This document shows, piece after piece, positions 44,726 through 53,536 of a stretch of DNA of 64,000 nt. Source of the stretch: JAGXLP01 sp964649445. Its GTDB lineage: Bacteria > Bipolaricaulota > Bipolaricaulia > M55B111. The stretch spans positions 1 through 64,000 of the forward strand of contig CAZYPS010000003.1 of the NCBI GenBank assembly GCA_964649445.1. Direction: 5' to 3'. The notes below the pieces were generated by a model, which ran no database searches, had not been told where the DNA came from, and was given only the letters and a program-made list of their open reading frames with translations. Within the stretch, counting starts at the first letter, position 1. Every line of letters starts with the position of its first letter. The position numbers and the translations under genes were made by a program.

Positions 44726-46144
44726 TTAGGTAATTCGATCCATATAATCCTGGAGTTTCTCGTCAATCTCGGGTTCCAGAGGTGGAGCTTCGAATTCACC
44801 CAGTATCGATTCGCATAATTCGTGTGCCCGATCGACCGTCGATTTCGAGGCTTCCTCGGAATCGAAACCTTCTCGATTGCTCAGAGCCGGAACCCGAAAG
44901 TCCTTCATGTGCTCTATAGTGGACGGTTCCTTCAGGTAATGACCTGAATGACCGACGTTCTGGATCGCGTCTTTGCCTACGGTCTCTTCATTTACGGCCA
45001 GACCTTTCTGGTAGTTATTTACCATATCCAGAATTTCGTCGTCCATGACGAACTTCTCGTAGGACATGGCCATATAGTTTTTGAGCAATCCCGCAGAGTG
45101 AAGAACGAAGTCCATGCCATGACCAATTGAAGCGTTAAAAGTCATCATCGACTCGTACCCTGCTTGCCCGTCGGCCATTAGCGAGTCAGTAATGGACCCT
45201 CCACCCCTGCACGGAACATCATAGTGCCTGGCCAGCTGGGCAGTAGCTCCGATAAACTTTGCGTACTCGGGGCTTCCAACGGCCAGATCGCCGGTATTCA
45301 TGTCAACTATAGTTGAAGCTGAGCCGTAAACGACCGGTGTACCTGGGTTAACCATCTGCGAAAGAACGATGCCCGTCAAAACTTCCACGTTCTGCAGGGT
45401 AATCGTACCGGCTACGGTGACTGGACCAGTCGAACCAGCCATAATAAGAGAAGCAATAACTGTGGGCTGGTTGAATCTTGCATGCTCCATGAGGGCTTCG
45501 AGCATCCGGTTATCGTAGCCAAGCGGGCTCGTGGTGTTAATCAGCGTAATCACAACAGGACGGTCGCAGATTATCTCTTCTTCCCCCATAAGAATGCTGG
45601 CCATCTGGATGGCTTCCCGCGCCTTCTTCTTTCCCAGTGCACTCCCCATCAGAGGCTTGTCGGAATACTTCGCCCCCGCGTACATCATTTTCACGTGTCT
45701 CTCTTCGTCGTCGAGATCGGTCGGTTCTACTAACACCCCTCCAACCACGTCCAGATTATCGCTGGCTTGGGCAAGCTTGGTGAAATTCTCGTAGTCCTCG
45801 TAGGTCGCGTCTCGGTTGTTACCATCCATGTCCGTGACCCATGGAGCGCCGTATCCTGGTGCCAGAACTCCGCTGTTTCCCCCGATTTCTACGTTTTTGT
45901 CAGGATTTCTCGCGTGAAGAGTAAAAGATGAGGGCACTTTATCTAGATATTCTTCGACCATATCCCCCGGTAGAAACACTTTTTCCCCTTCTACTCGTGC
46001 ACCGTTATCCTTAAATACTTTTCGTGCCTCTTCGTTGTTAATTTTGACACCGGTCTCTTCAAATATCTCCATTGAGGTTTTATGGATTAAATCGACCTCA
46101 TCCTCCGAAAGCAAATCTTTGGTGAGAAAATTTTGCTCTATCAT
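44726..46144 (-). CDS. Trimethylamine methyltransferase MttB family protein (non-pyrrolysine)
   Basis: A 472-aa TIM-barrel member of COG5598. Typical blocks are VLAPGYGAPWVTD, LINTTSPLGYD, GTPVVYGSASTIVDM and CRGGGSITDSLMADGQAGYE. Archaeal MttB carries pyrrolysine at an in-frame amber codon late in the barrel; here the frame has none, which fits the glycine betaine (MtgB) and related quaternary amine methyltransferases that pass a methyl to a corrinoid protein. The neighbouring BCCT importer supports a betaine-like substrate. No corrinoid protein or reactivase is in the window, so substrate and partner are inferred. Ribosome site AGGAGG. Confidence 0.85.
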   Translation of the reverse strand: MIEQNFLTKDLLSEDEVDLIHKTSMEIFEETGVKINNEEARKVFKDNGARVEGEKVFLPGDMVEEYLDKVPSSFTLHARNPDKNVEIGGNSGVLAPGYGAPWVTDMDGNNRDATYEDYENFTKLAQASDNLDVVGGVLVEPTDLDDEERHVKMMYAGAKYSDKPLMGSALGKKKAREAIQMASILMGEEEIICDRPVVITLINTTSPLGYDNRMLEALMEHARFNQPTVIASLIMAGSTGPVTVAGTITLQNVEVLTGIVLSQMVNPGTPVVYGSASTIVDMNTGDLAVGSPEYAKFIGATAQLARHYDVPCRGGGSITDSLMADGQAGYESMMTFNASIGHGMDFVLHSAGLLKNYMAMSYEKFVMDDEILDMVNNYQKGLAVNEETVGKDAIQNVGHSGHYLKEPSTIEHMKDFRVPALSNREGFDSEEASKSTVDRAHELCESILGEFEAPPLEPEIDEKLQDYMDRIT

Positions 46145-46277
46145 TTTTCCTCCTATGGTTGGTCAAATCAATTCATTTATTTAGTTATCTCCATAATTCA
46201 CCAGAAGGCTAAGTATGCTTTTTTCGGTAATAACTTTGTTCGGCAATATTCATAGCTTATTTTAGAAATATATCCAC

Positions 46278-46305
46278 ATTATACTAAAATAACGCGCGAG
46301 TTCAA
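46278..46305 (-). promoter_or_regulatory. Promoter of MttB-type gene
   Basis: Minus-strand TTGAAC (46305-46300) and perfect TATAAT (46283-46278) are 16 bases apart. Start near 46270, giving a leader of about 125 bases. Confidence 0.6.
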
Positions 46306-46378
46306 TTCTCTCACACATAGCCTTTGGGCTCTGATCAATCTTCCCGCTTCCTATTTACAACCCGGTAAAGGCCACTAG

Positions 46379-46407
46379 TTGATTAAGCAAACCTTATTTT
46401 TTACACT
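46379..46407 (+). promoter_or_regulatory. Candidate promoter of metK
   Basis: TTGATT (46379-46384) and TACACT (46402-46407) are spaced by 17 bases. Transcription would begin near 46414, only 25 bases before the metK ATG, leaving no room for a SAM riboswitch. Confidence 0.45.
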
Positions 46408-46438
46408 TTGCTACTATTTCGCGTCAAAGGGTGAGACA

Positions 46439-47626
46439 ATGAAAGGAAGATATTTTACCTCTGAATCAGTAACGGAAGGACATCCTGATAAAGTTGCGGA
46501 CAGAATATCGGACGCTGTTCTTGATAGGGTTCTCGAAGACGACCCCGAGGGAAGAGTTGCCTGTGAGACATTCGTCAGTACTGGTTTGGTCCTGGTTGGA
46601 GGAGAAATTACCACTGAGACATACGTGGACATTTCAACCGTGGCCAGAAATACCGTACTTGACGTTGGGTATGACGATACCAAGTACGGATTTAATGGAG
46701 ATGATTGTGCCGTCCTTACCAGTATAGACGAACAGTCCCCGGATATTTCTCAGGGAGTAAGCAAAGCACAGGAAGTCCGAAACAAACAAGAGAAAGAGAA
46801 CCATTACGACGAACTAGGGGCCGGTGATCAGGGTATCGTTTACGGATACGCCTGTAAAGAGACCAAATCCTATATGCCCCTGCCAATAACTCTAGCTCAC
46901 CGATTAACAAAGAAACTATCGGAAGCTCGAAAGACGGATCAAATCCCGAATCTTAGACCTGACGGCAAATCCCAGGTAACGATAGAATACGAAAAAGGTG
47001 AACCGGAAAGAGCCGATACGGTCATTCTCGCTGCTCAGCACGATCCCGAACTGGACGAAGAAGCCCTCTCCCAGAAACTTACCAAAAAAGTTGTTCGACC
47101 GGTAATTGGACGCTGGCTGGACAAAGACACGAATATATTCGTCAATTCTTCGGGTAAGTTCGTAAAGGGTGGTCCTCCTGCAGATACCGGGATGACGGGA
47201 AGAAAAATCATAGTAGATACTTACGGAGGATACGGAAGCCACGGAGGAGGGGCTTACTCGGGCAAGGATCCGACAAAAGTAGACCGTTCCGGCTCCTATA
47301 TGGCCCGCTATATTGCTAAAAACATTGTAGCTTCAGGAATAAGCGAAGAATGTGAAGTTCAAATCGCCTATACCATAGGTAAAGCTAACCCTTTAGCGGT
47401 AACTATAGATACTTTTGGCACCAGCAACATCGGAGACGACAGGATAGTTGAGGCAACAGAAGAGATATTTGATATGCGCCCGGCAGCAATAATCGATAAA
47501 TTCCAGTTGAGGCGACCGATTTACACTCCTTTATCGTCCTACGGGCATTTTGGTCGAGACGACCTGGATCTCCCCTGGGAAGAGACGGACAAAAAGGTCG
47601 AACTCAAGGAAAAACTACTGCAATAA
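46439..47626 (+). CDS. metK: S-adenosylmethionine synthetase
   Basis: Makes AdoMet from methionine and ATP (395 aa, normal). The ATP loop GHPDKVADRISDAVLD starts at residue 13, GAGDQGIVYGYA is mid-protein, and the phosphate-binding GGYGSHGGGAYSGKDPTKVD is followed by DRSGSYMARY. The ATG at 46439 is preferred over an in-frame TTG at 46379: it has AAAGGGTGA 4 bases before it and starts MKGRYFTSESVTEGHPD as in the family. It could supply AdoMet to MiaB and other methylases; no operon partner. Confidence 0.97.
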   Translation: MKGRYFTSESVTEGHPDKVADRISDAVLDRVLEDDPEGRVACETFVSTGLVLVGGEITTETYVDISTVARNTVLDVGYDDTKYGFNGDDCAVLTSIDEQSPDISQGVSKAQEVRNKQEKENHYDELGAGDQGIVYGYACKETKSYMPLPITLAHRLTKKLSEARKTDQIPNLRPDGKSQVTIEYEKGEPERADTVILAAQHDPELDEEALSQKLTKKVVRPVIGRWLDKDTNIFVNSSGKFVKGGPPADTGMTGRKIIVDTYGGYGSHGGGAYSGKDPTKVDRSGSYMARYIAKNIVASGISEECEVQIAYTIGKANPLAVTIDTFGTSNIGDDRIVEATEEIFDMRPAAIIDKFQLRRPIYTPLSSYGHFGRDDLDLPWEETDKKVELKEKLLQ

Positions 47627-47632
47627 CACTAG

Positions 47633-47717
47633 CCCCATGCCCCTTACCTGGCAACCGATTTAACTTTAAAATCCTAGACATAGACAAAATCCCAGCAGCC
47701 AGGTAAGGGGCATGGGG
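47633..47717. repeat. Perfect 20-bp inverted repeat, 45-base loop
   Basis: Arm 47633-47652 (CCCCATGCCCC then TTACCTGGC) is the exact reverse complement of 47698-47717. It begins 7 bases after the metK stop and ends 115 bases before the convergent thrS stop. No T-run follows either arm, so it is not a normal terminator. It could be a palindromic mobile relic, an RNA stem, or a transcription block. Confidence 0.8.
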
Positions 47718-47832
47718 TTTGGAACAAAAGTGAAGTTATTGCTTAGAATCTACAACTCTCTCCCGCACAGTGGTGAAAGAACTTAGCAGGAAATTCAGTG
47801 TACGAGAATACAATTTTGTCCTGGTGCAATTT

Positions 47833-49758
47833 TCATATCAGGGCTTTTTCTCGAATTTTCTCCTCTGCAAATTCGATAAAATCATCCAGCGGTCTCGGTC
47901 CGAGATCTTCCTCCGTCCTTAATCTGAGCGAGACTTCGCCAGATTCCTCCTCTCTATCTCCAACTACCAGCATATACGGTATCTTTTCCAGTTGAGCCTC
48001 ATGAATCTGGCGAGACAGGTTCTCATCCATATCCGTCCTGGCCTCTACTCTGATCCCGGAGCCAGCTATCTTCCCGGCAACCTCTTCCGCGTATTCGTTA
48101 TTGGCCTCAGTTACAGGCAAAACTACCGCCTGAAGCGGTGAGAGCCAAACCGGGAACGCTCCTTTATAGTGTTCTACGAGAATACCGAAGAACCGCTCTA
48201 GAGTCCCGAGTAACGCCCGGTGGATCATGTAGGGCCGGTGCTCCTCTCCGTCGGTGCCCATATAGGTCATGTCGAATCTTTCGGGCAAGTTGAAATCGAA
48301 CTGGACAGTTGTCGTCTGCCACAATCGACCCAGAGCGTCCTCTAAATGAACGTCGATCTTCGGACCATAAAAGGCCCCCTCACCTTTCTCGACATTGTAA
48401 TCAAGTCCAAGATCCACGATCGCTTCATTCAGCGCTTCCGTGGCCTTTTCCCATTTATCCTGATCACCCACGGACTTCTCAGGTTTGGTCGAGAGAGCTA
48501 CTTCGTAGTCCTCGAATCCAAATGCTGAAAGTATATCAAAAGTCAGATTTAGTACACCGGTAACTTCGTCTTTAACCTGGTCCGGAGTTGCAATAATGTG
48601 AGCGTCGTCCTGAGTAAATCCCCTCGCCCTGAGTAATCCATGAAGAACTCCGGATCGCTCGTGCCGATATACGGTTCCCAGTTCCGCCCATCGGAGGGGC
48701 AAATCTCTGTAACTTCTGGTACGGCTCTGATATATCTGAACGTGAAACGGGCAATTCATCGGTTTGAGGAAGTATTCCTGGTTACTTTCCTTCATCGGCG
48801 GGAACATGTCCTCGCGAAAGTAATCTAGATGTCCACTTTTTTTCCAGAGGTCGCTCTTTCCTATGTGGGGAGTAGAGACGAATTCATAGTCGGCTTCCCT
48901 GTGCTTATCTCGCCAGAAATCCTTGATAACGTTGAGCATTTCGGTCCCTTTGGGGTGCCAGTACACCAGTCCGGGTCCGACTTCAGGATGAAAAGTAAAT
49001 AGATCCAGTTCGGGGCCGAGTTTTCTATGATCCCGTTCCTTGGCTTCTTTCTGTCTTTCGATGTATTCTTTTAATTCCTTTTCCTCGGTAAATGCAGTTC
49101 CGTATACTCGCTGGAGCATGACATTATCCTCGTTGCCTCGCCAGTACGCACCTGCAACGTCGAGAAGTTCAAAGTGTTCAAGCTGACCGGTATTTCTTAA
49201 GTGGGGTCCTTCACATAGGTCCGTGAACCCGTCCTGGCGGTAAAAGGTCACCTCTTCCTCTCCTTCCGAGACGAATTCATCCAGAAGTTCCAGTTTGTAC
49301 TCCTCCTCCTGGCCCCGGAGGTGATCTCGTGCCTCTTCAACATCCAGGGCAAACCTCTCTATCTCGTATTCTTCTTCAATAATCTTCCGCATTTCACCCC
49401 TTATCTCGTCGAAGTCCTCTTCCGACAGGGTTTCAGGAAGATCGAAGTCGTAGTAGAATCCGTCATCTATCGCCGGGCCTATCGCCAACTTGACGTCGTC
49501 ATATAACCGTTTGACGGCTTGAGCCAGTACGTGAGAGGCGGTGTGTCGAAGTACTTCCACTGCCTGAGGTGAATCTATAGTGATTATCTCGAACTCACCT
49601 TCTTCGCTGACTTTATCTCTCAGGTCAAGCAGTTCACCATCCAGGGTGGCCCCCACCGTAGCATCGCCCAATCCTGAACCTATATCGTATGCAATGTCAA
49701 TTACTCTCTTGCCCTCTTCGACCTCTAACTCGTCTCCGTCCGGCAGGGTAAGTTTCAT
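47833..49758 (-). CDS. thrS: Threonyl-tRNA synthetase
   Basis: Class II synthetase (641 aa). An N-terminal TGS domain (LPDGDELEVEEGKRV) precedes the editing domain with HTASHVLAQAV, which clears Ser-tRNA-Thr. The catalytic core carries a zinc-site Cys in KPMNCPFHVQIY, motif 2 in HERSGVLHGLLRARGFTQDD, and motif 3 near RPYMIHRALLGTLERF. ATG 49758 is chosen over GTG 49767: AGGGGTGA is 8 bases from it. It stands 41 bases downstream of hslU. Confidence 0.96.
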   Translation of the reverse strand: MKLTLPDGDELEVEEGKRVIDIAYDIGSGLGDATVGATLDGELLDLRDKVSEEGEFEIITIDSPQAVEVLRHTASHVLAQAVKRLYDDVKLAIGPAIDDGFYYDFDLPETLSEEDFDEIRGEMRKIIEEEYEIERFALDVEEARDHLRGQEEEYKLELLDEFVSEGEEEVTFYRQDGFTDLCEGPHLRNTGQLEHFELLDVAGAYWRGNEDNVMLQRVYGTAFTEEKELKEYIERQKEAKERDHRKLGPELDLFTFHPEVGPGLVYWHPKGTEMLNVIKDFWRDKHREADYEFVSTPHIGKSDLWKKSGHLDYFREDMFPPMKESNQEYFLKPMNCPFHVQIYQSRTRSYRDLPLRWAELGTVYRHERSGVLHGLLRARGFTQDDAHIIATPDQVKDEVTGVLNLTFDILSAFGFEDYEVALSTKPEKSVGDQDKWEKATEALNEAIVDLGLDYNVEKGEGAFYGPKIDVHLEDALGRLWQTTTVQFDFNLPERFDMTYMGTDGEEHRPYMIHRALLGTLERFFGILVEHYKGAFPVWLSPLQAVVLPVTEANNEYAEEVAGKIAGSGIRVEARTDMDENLSRQIHEAQLEKIPYMLVVGDREEESGEVSLRLRTEEDLGPRPLDDFIEFAEEKIREKALI

Positions 49759-49799
49759 CTTGTTCACCCCTGATAAAATATTTTTGTTCGTCGAAAAAA

Positions 49800-51170
49800 T
49801 TACAGAATATATCGGGAAAGATCCCTATCTTCTATTATTCTCTCCAGTTTGTCCTTAACGTACTGTCGATCAATTTCTTGTACCCCCGGATCCATCGACG
49901 GGGCATCAAAAGAAATCTCTTCCATTAACTTTTCCATCACTGTTTCCAGTCTCCTTGCTCCTATATTTTCCGTCGTTTCATTCAATTTTGCGGAGGCCCG
50001 GGCTAGCTCGTCAATCGCTCCCTCGGTAAACTCAAGTTCGAGCCCTTCTACCTCCAGCAGAGCCTTGTATTGTTTAACTAACGCATCTTTGGGCTCGGTC
50101 AGAATCCTCTTAAACTCAGGGACGTCGAGACTATCAAGTTCGACCCTGATCGGCAACCGACCCTGAAGTTCGGGAATAAGGTCCGAAGGACTGGAGACGT
50201 TAAATGCACCCGCCGTGATGAAAAGTACGTTCTCGGTATTTATCGTACCCTGTTTGCTCCTCACTGTGGAACCTTCTAACAGTGGCAATATGTCCCGCTG
50301 AACACCCTGGCGAGAAACTCCGGGGCCTCCGCCTCCTGACTCACCCGGCCTATCTCTAGCTATCTTATCAATTTCGTCCAGAAATATTATTCCTGATTCT
50401 TCAGCCAGCTCAATTCCTCTCCGCTTTATTTCCTGTTCGTTGAGAAGCTTATCTACTTCCTGATCGAACAGCAGGTCTCTGGCTTCTTCTATCTTTACTC
50501 GTTTGGTCTCTTCCTTCGAAGGGAATATGTTGCCGAGCATATTACCCATATCAATCCCCATCTGATCCATCCCCTGGTCGGAAAAAACTTCCACCTGGGG
50601 AGTCCTCGACTGTTTAATTGACACTTCTATATAGCGATCATCCAGTTCACCCTGGCGTAATTTACGCTTCAGCTTGTCCCTGGTCCGCTCAAGACTCTCT
50701 GCCCGCTCTTCTTTCGCGTCCTCGGCGGGTAACAATTTATCAAGGATTCTATCTTCGACCATGGCCCGTGCCTCGTCCTCAACTTTCTCTACCTCGGACT
50801 GTCGGACCATTTCTATTCCTCTACTCATGAGATCTCTTATCATGGACTCCACGTCCCGCCCCATATACCCTACTTCCGTAAACTTGGTGGCTTCTACCTT
50901 CAGAAATGGAGCATCGGCAATATTGGCCAATCGACGAGATATTTCCGATTTGCCAACTCCCGTGGGTCCTATCATCAGGATGTTCTTCGGTTTTATTTCG
51001 TCCTTTATTTCCCCTTCGACCCTCTGTCGCCTGACCCGGTTCCTCAGAGCTATAGCGACGGAACGCTTTGCCTTGTCCTGCCCGATGATATATTCGTCCA
51101 GCTTGGCAACTATCTGTTCCGGAGTTAATTCTTCTTTATCGGAATCAAGTATTTTCGGTAAATTGATCAT
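49800..51170 (-). CDS. hslU: HslU ATPase subunit of HslUV protease
   Basis: AAA+ unfoldase (456 aa) feeding substrates to HslV. Walker A GPTGVGKSE follows the N-terminal TPEQIVAKLDEYIIGQDKAKR. The I domain fills about 110-245, Walker B is IIFLDEIDKIA, sensor 1 is FITAGAF, and the C-terminus YIL enters HslV. ATG 51170 is preferred: GGAGG ends 5 bases before it, and the open frame to GTG 51194 overlaps hslV. It starts 17 bases behind the hslV stop. Confidence 0.96.
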   Translation of the reverse strand: MINLPKILDSDKEELTPEQIVAKLDEYIIGQDKAKRSVAIALRNRVRRQRVEGEIKDEIKPKNILMIGPTGVGKSEISRRLANIADAPFLKVEATKFTEVGYMGRDVESMIRDLMSRGIEMVRQSEVEKVEDEARAMVEDRILDKLLPAEDAKEERAESLERTRDKLKRKLRQGELDDRYIEVSIKQSRTPQVEVFSDQGMDQMGIDMGNMLGNIFPSKEETKRVKIEEARDLLFDQEVDKLLNEQEIKRRGIELAEESGIIFLDEIDKIARDRPGESGGGGPGVSRQGVQRDILPLLEGSTVRSKQGTINTENVLFITAGAFNVSSPSDLIPELQGRLPIRVELDSLDVPEFKRILTEPKDALVKQYKALLEVEGLELEFTEGAIDELARASAKLNETTENIGARRLETVMEKLMEEISFDAPSMDPGVQEIDRQYVKDKLERIIEDRDLSRYIL

Positions 51171-51187
51171 TATTCCTCCATAAGCAT

Positions 51188-51766
51188 CTACCACTCTATC
51201 GTTTCAACCGATAACTGGTCGTTCGTATATACGTCAATAGACGAGGTCAAAAGCAAAGATTCTTTGGCTACTTCTTCCGGCGAAAGCTGAGAGTGTTCCA
51301 GTAGAGCTCGAGCTGCTGCAAGAGCATAAGAACCACCAGATCCAATACCAATAACGTTGTGATCCGGCCGGAGCACATCCCCAGCTCCCGAGATCAGAAG
51401 CAATGATTCCGAATTCACCACGACCATCAGGGCCTCCAATTTTCTGAGAATCTTGTCCGTTCGCCACTCCTTTGTAAGCTCCACTGCGGCCCTTTCAAGT
51501 TTTCCGCTGTATTGCTCCAGCTTCCCCTCAAATTTATCAAATAGTGTCATTGCATCAGCTGTCGATCCGGCGAAACCGGCCAATACCTCGCCATCGTAAA
51601 GCACCCGGACTTTGTTCGTATTATTCTTGACCACCGTATCTTCCATAGTTGCCTGACCATCGGAAGCAACCACTGCCTTCCGCTTCTCGGGAGATCTAAC
51701 TGCAATTATAGTGGTACTCTCTATCTTCCCACCTTTGGAACGGTGGTTTTTTTCGCTCGCTAACAT
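51188..51766 (-). CDS. hslV: HslV peptidase subunit with N-terminal propeptide
   Basis: Threonine protease of the HslUV complex (192 aa from ATG 51766; a GTG at 51781 would give 197). The catalytic Thr is T18 of TTIIAVR, so 17 residues would have to be removed, longer than the one-residue (Met) or five-residue leaders I know of. The usual GGDGQ is ASDGQ here, with the catalytic-region Lys present in NTNKVR. Gly-rich IGIGSGGSYALAAARALL is standard. Paired with hslU. Confidence 0.92.
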   Translation of the reverse strand: MLASEKNHRSKGGKIESTTIIAVRSPEKRKAVVASDGQATMEDTVVKNNTNKVRVLYDGEVLAGFAGSTADAMTLFDKFEGKLEQYSGKLERAAVELTKEWRTDKILRKLEALMVVVNSESLLLISGAGDVLRPDHNVIGIGSGGSYALAAARALLEHSQLSPEEVAKESLLLTSSIDVYTNDQLSVETIEW

Positions 51767-51887
51767 GGCTATATACCCCACGTAAATTTAAAATTTAAAT
51801 TAGAACTATTCAGAATAATGAGGATCCCAGAAAGCAAAACCAAATTGTGAACTACTCAATCGGGATCGTAGAAGTTTACCGATTTGG

Positions 51888-52442
51888 TCAGGCAGTATCA
51901 ACTTCCCTCCTGTCGAACCCACAATGGGAGCATTTGAAATCCGGAAAAACTCCCCCGCAGGCTGGACATTCGTGCCACCCTTGTTTAAGTCTTACTTTCC
52001 TTTTTTTCTGCTGGGTAATCAGAAGCGATTTCAAACTTTTCCTGGCCGATACATCAAGTTCAGTATCCATCAGCGCCTTTTCTATCTCTTCCAGCTCTTC
52101 CTCGCTAAGGCTAATTTCCTCAATATCATAACTAACATTATCCTTCCCGGTCACTTCCGGAAATTGGCCAAGCTGAAATTTTAATTTATCGACCTTAGAA
52201 TGGGTTAAATTCTCATTTAATTTGCCCAGAAACTCTTCCTCCAGAAATGATAATTCTTGTTTGGCCGCTGCTGACGGAACTTCGAGGACAAGGCTCCCAC
52301 CCTGGACTTTTTTAGGCCGAGCAACCTTTCCTAGTTCACCCGCGATTTCAGCCCAGACGAAAACCGGTTCCTGTTTTTCGTACTCTGAAAGTAAGTTATT
52401 CTTTTTGAAGATGGCCGCGAGAGAGCCTCTGTTGAGAGTCAT
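51888..52442 (-). CDS. DciA-like (DUF721) protein with zinc ribbon
   Basis: A 184-aa protein. The N-terminal 95 residues have the DUF721/DciA fold pattern (FVWAEIAGELGKVARPKKVQ, then a hydrophobic strand LVLEVPSAAAKQEL), found in the replicative helicase loader DciA. The C-terminus has a four-cysteine zinc ribbon WHECPACGGVFPDFKCSHC. No dnaB or dnaC is nearby. It overlaps recF by 4 bases, which fits a replication or repair role. Helicase loading is inferred from family, not shown. Confidence 0.75.
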   Translation of the reverse strand: MTLNRGSLAAIFKKNNLLSEYEKQEPVFVWAEIAGELGKVARPKKVQGGSLVLEVPSAAAKQELSFLEEEFLGKLNENLTHSKVDKLKFQLGQFPEVTGKDNVSYDIEEISLSEEELEEIEKALMDTELDVSARKSLKSLLITQQKKRKVRLKQGWHECPACGGVFPDFKCSHCGFDRREVDTA

Positions 52443-53527
52443 TGCCTTTCTAGCCCCCCTTCCGTGATTTTTAGCACGGAGAACTCACCGGATAATTTCC
52501 TGAACGAAGGAGATCTAGCTGCAGTGGTCATAAAAATCTGCGGCTCTTCGGGCAGGTTTTCGAGAAAGGCTTCTCCCCTCTCTCTGTCGAGTTCACTGAG
52601 GATATCGTCCAGCACCAGGATCGGCAACTCATCGAACCTTTCCTCGTACAACTCAAGGTAGGCAAGGTACGTTGCAATGACCGCAGTTCTCAACTCGCCC
52701 TGAGATCCGAAAGTCCTGAGATCTTTACCATTCAGAAGGTATTCGAACTTGTCCCTGTGTGGGCCGACAACCGAAGTTTCTCGCTTGAATTCTTTTTTTC
52801 TATTCCGGTCGAGCTTTTCGGAAAGAAGCTCCCGTATCTCGTCCTTTGTCTTGTCGACAAGACCGTCCTCCGAATAACTTAAATTAAGTTCCTGTTCGGT
52901 CCGGACAAACTGGCCGTATATACCAGGTAGATACCGGTTCAGTTCCTTAAGGTAATTTGCCCTTTCCTCGGTTATCCGGGCTCCAAGCTCGATCAACCTA
53001 TCGTTCAAAACTTCCATAAACTCCTCGTTTATCTCGTCCTTTTTCAGGAGAGTATTCTTTTTCTTAAGCTCCCCATTGTACTCCGACAGAAGGTTCTCGT
53101 AATCGTTGCTTAGCTGGCTCAAATGACGATTTAACAGGGTACGCCTGCGCCGGGGTGAACCTTTAGAAATATAGAGATCCTCGGGGACGAAAGTATGGGT
53201 CGGGACGAGAGAACTAAGTTCCGATTGCTTGCCGGTTTTCGAGTTGATCTTTACCTCTTTCGCCTCTCCTTCCTTGAGGTAAACTACAACTTCGTCGTCA
53301 CTCGTCAAAGTCATCCTGACCAGCGCGTACTCCGAATCCCAGTTTATCAACTCACTCTGTCGGGAGCCCTTTATGTTGTCTCCTGTGGAGACGAAATGGA
53401 TCGCCTCACAGAAATTAGTTTTGCCAGAGCCGTTAGGGCCAAAAATAAGGTTCAACCTATGATTCGGCTCGACTTTAAGTTCTTCGAGATTACGATAGTT
53501 CGTTAACTTTAACTTGTCAATTTTCAT
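52439..53527 (-). CDS. recF: DNA replication and repair protein RecF
   Basis: SMC-like ATPase (362 aa) loading RecA at gaps. Walker A GPNGSGKTN at about 33-41, signature FGSQGELRTAVIATYLA near 280, and Walker B ILVLDDILSELD near 308. A RecF-type middle coiled-coil lobe is visible. The ATG at 53527 is preferred over GTG 53533. No dnaA or dnaN precedes it; the gene upstream is an alpha/beta hydrolase on the same strand, so the classical dnaA-dnaN-recF order is broken here. Confidence 0.94.
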   Translation of the reverse strand: MKIDKLKLTNYRNLEELKVEPNHRLNLIFGPNGSGKTNFCEAIHFVSTGDNIKGSRQSELINWDSEYALVRMTLTSDDEVVVYLKEGEAKEVKINSKTGKQSELSSLVPTHTFVPEDLYISKGSPRRRRTLLNRHLSQLSNDYENLLSEYNGELKKKNTLLKKDEINEEFMEVLNDRLIELGARITEERANYLKELNRYLPGIYGQFVRTEQELNLSYSEDGLVDKTKDEIRELLSEKLDRNRKKEFKRETSVVGPHRDKFEYLLNGKDLRTFGSQGELRTAVIATYLAYLELYEERFDELPILVLDDILSELDRERGEAFLENLPEEPQIFMTTAARSPSFRKLSGEFSVLKITEGGLERQ

Positions 53528-53536
53528 TAACACGGA

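Noticed and set aside
46145..46438. SAM riboswitch before metK
   Set aside because: The likely transcription start lies only about 25 bases before the metK ATG, and no SAM-I or SAM-II core was seen.
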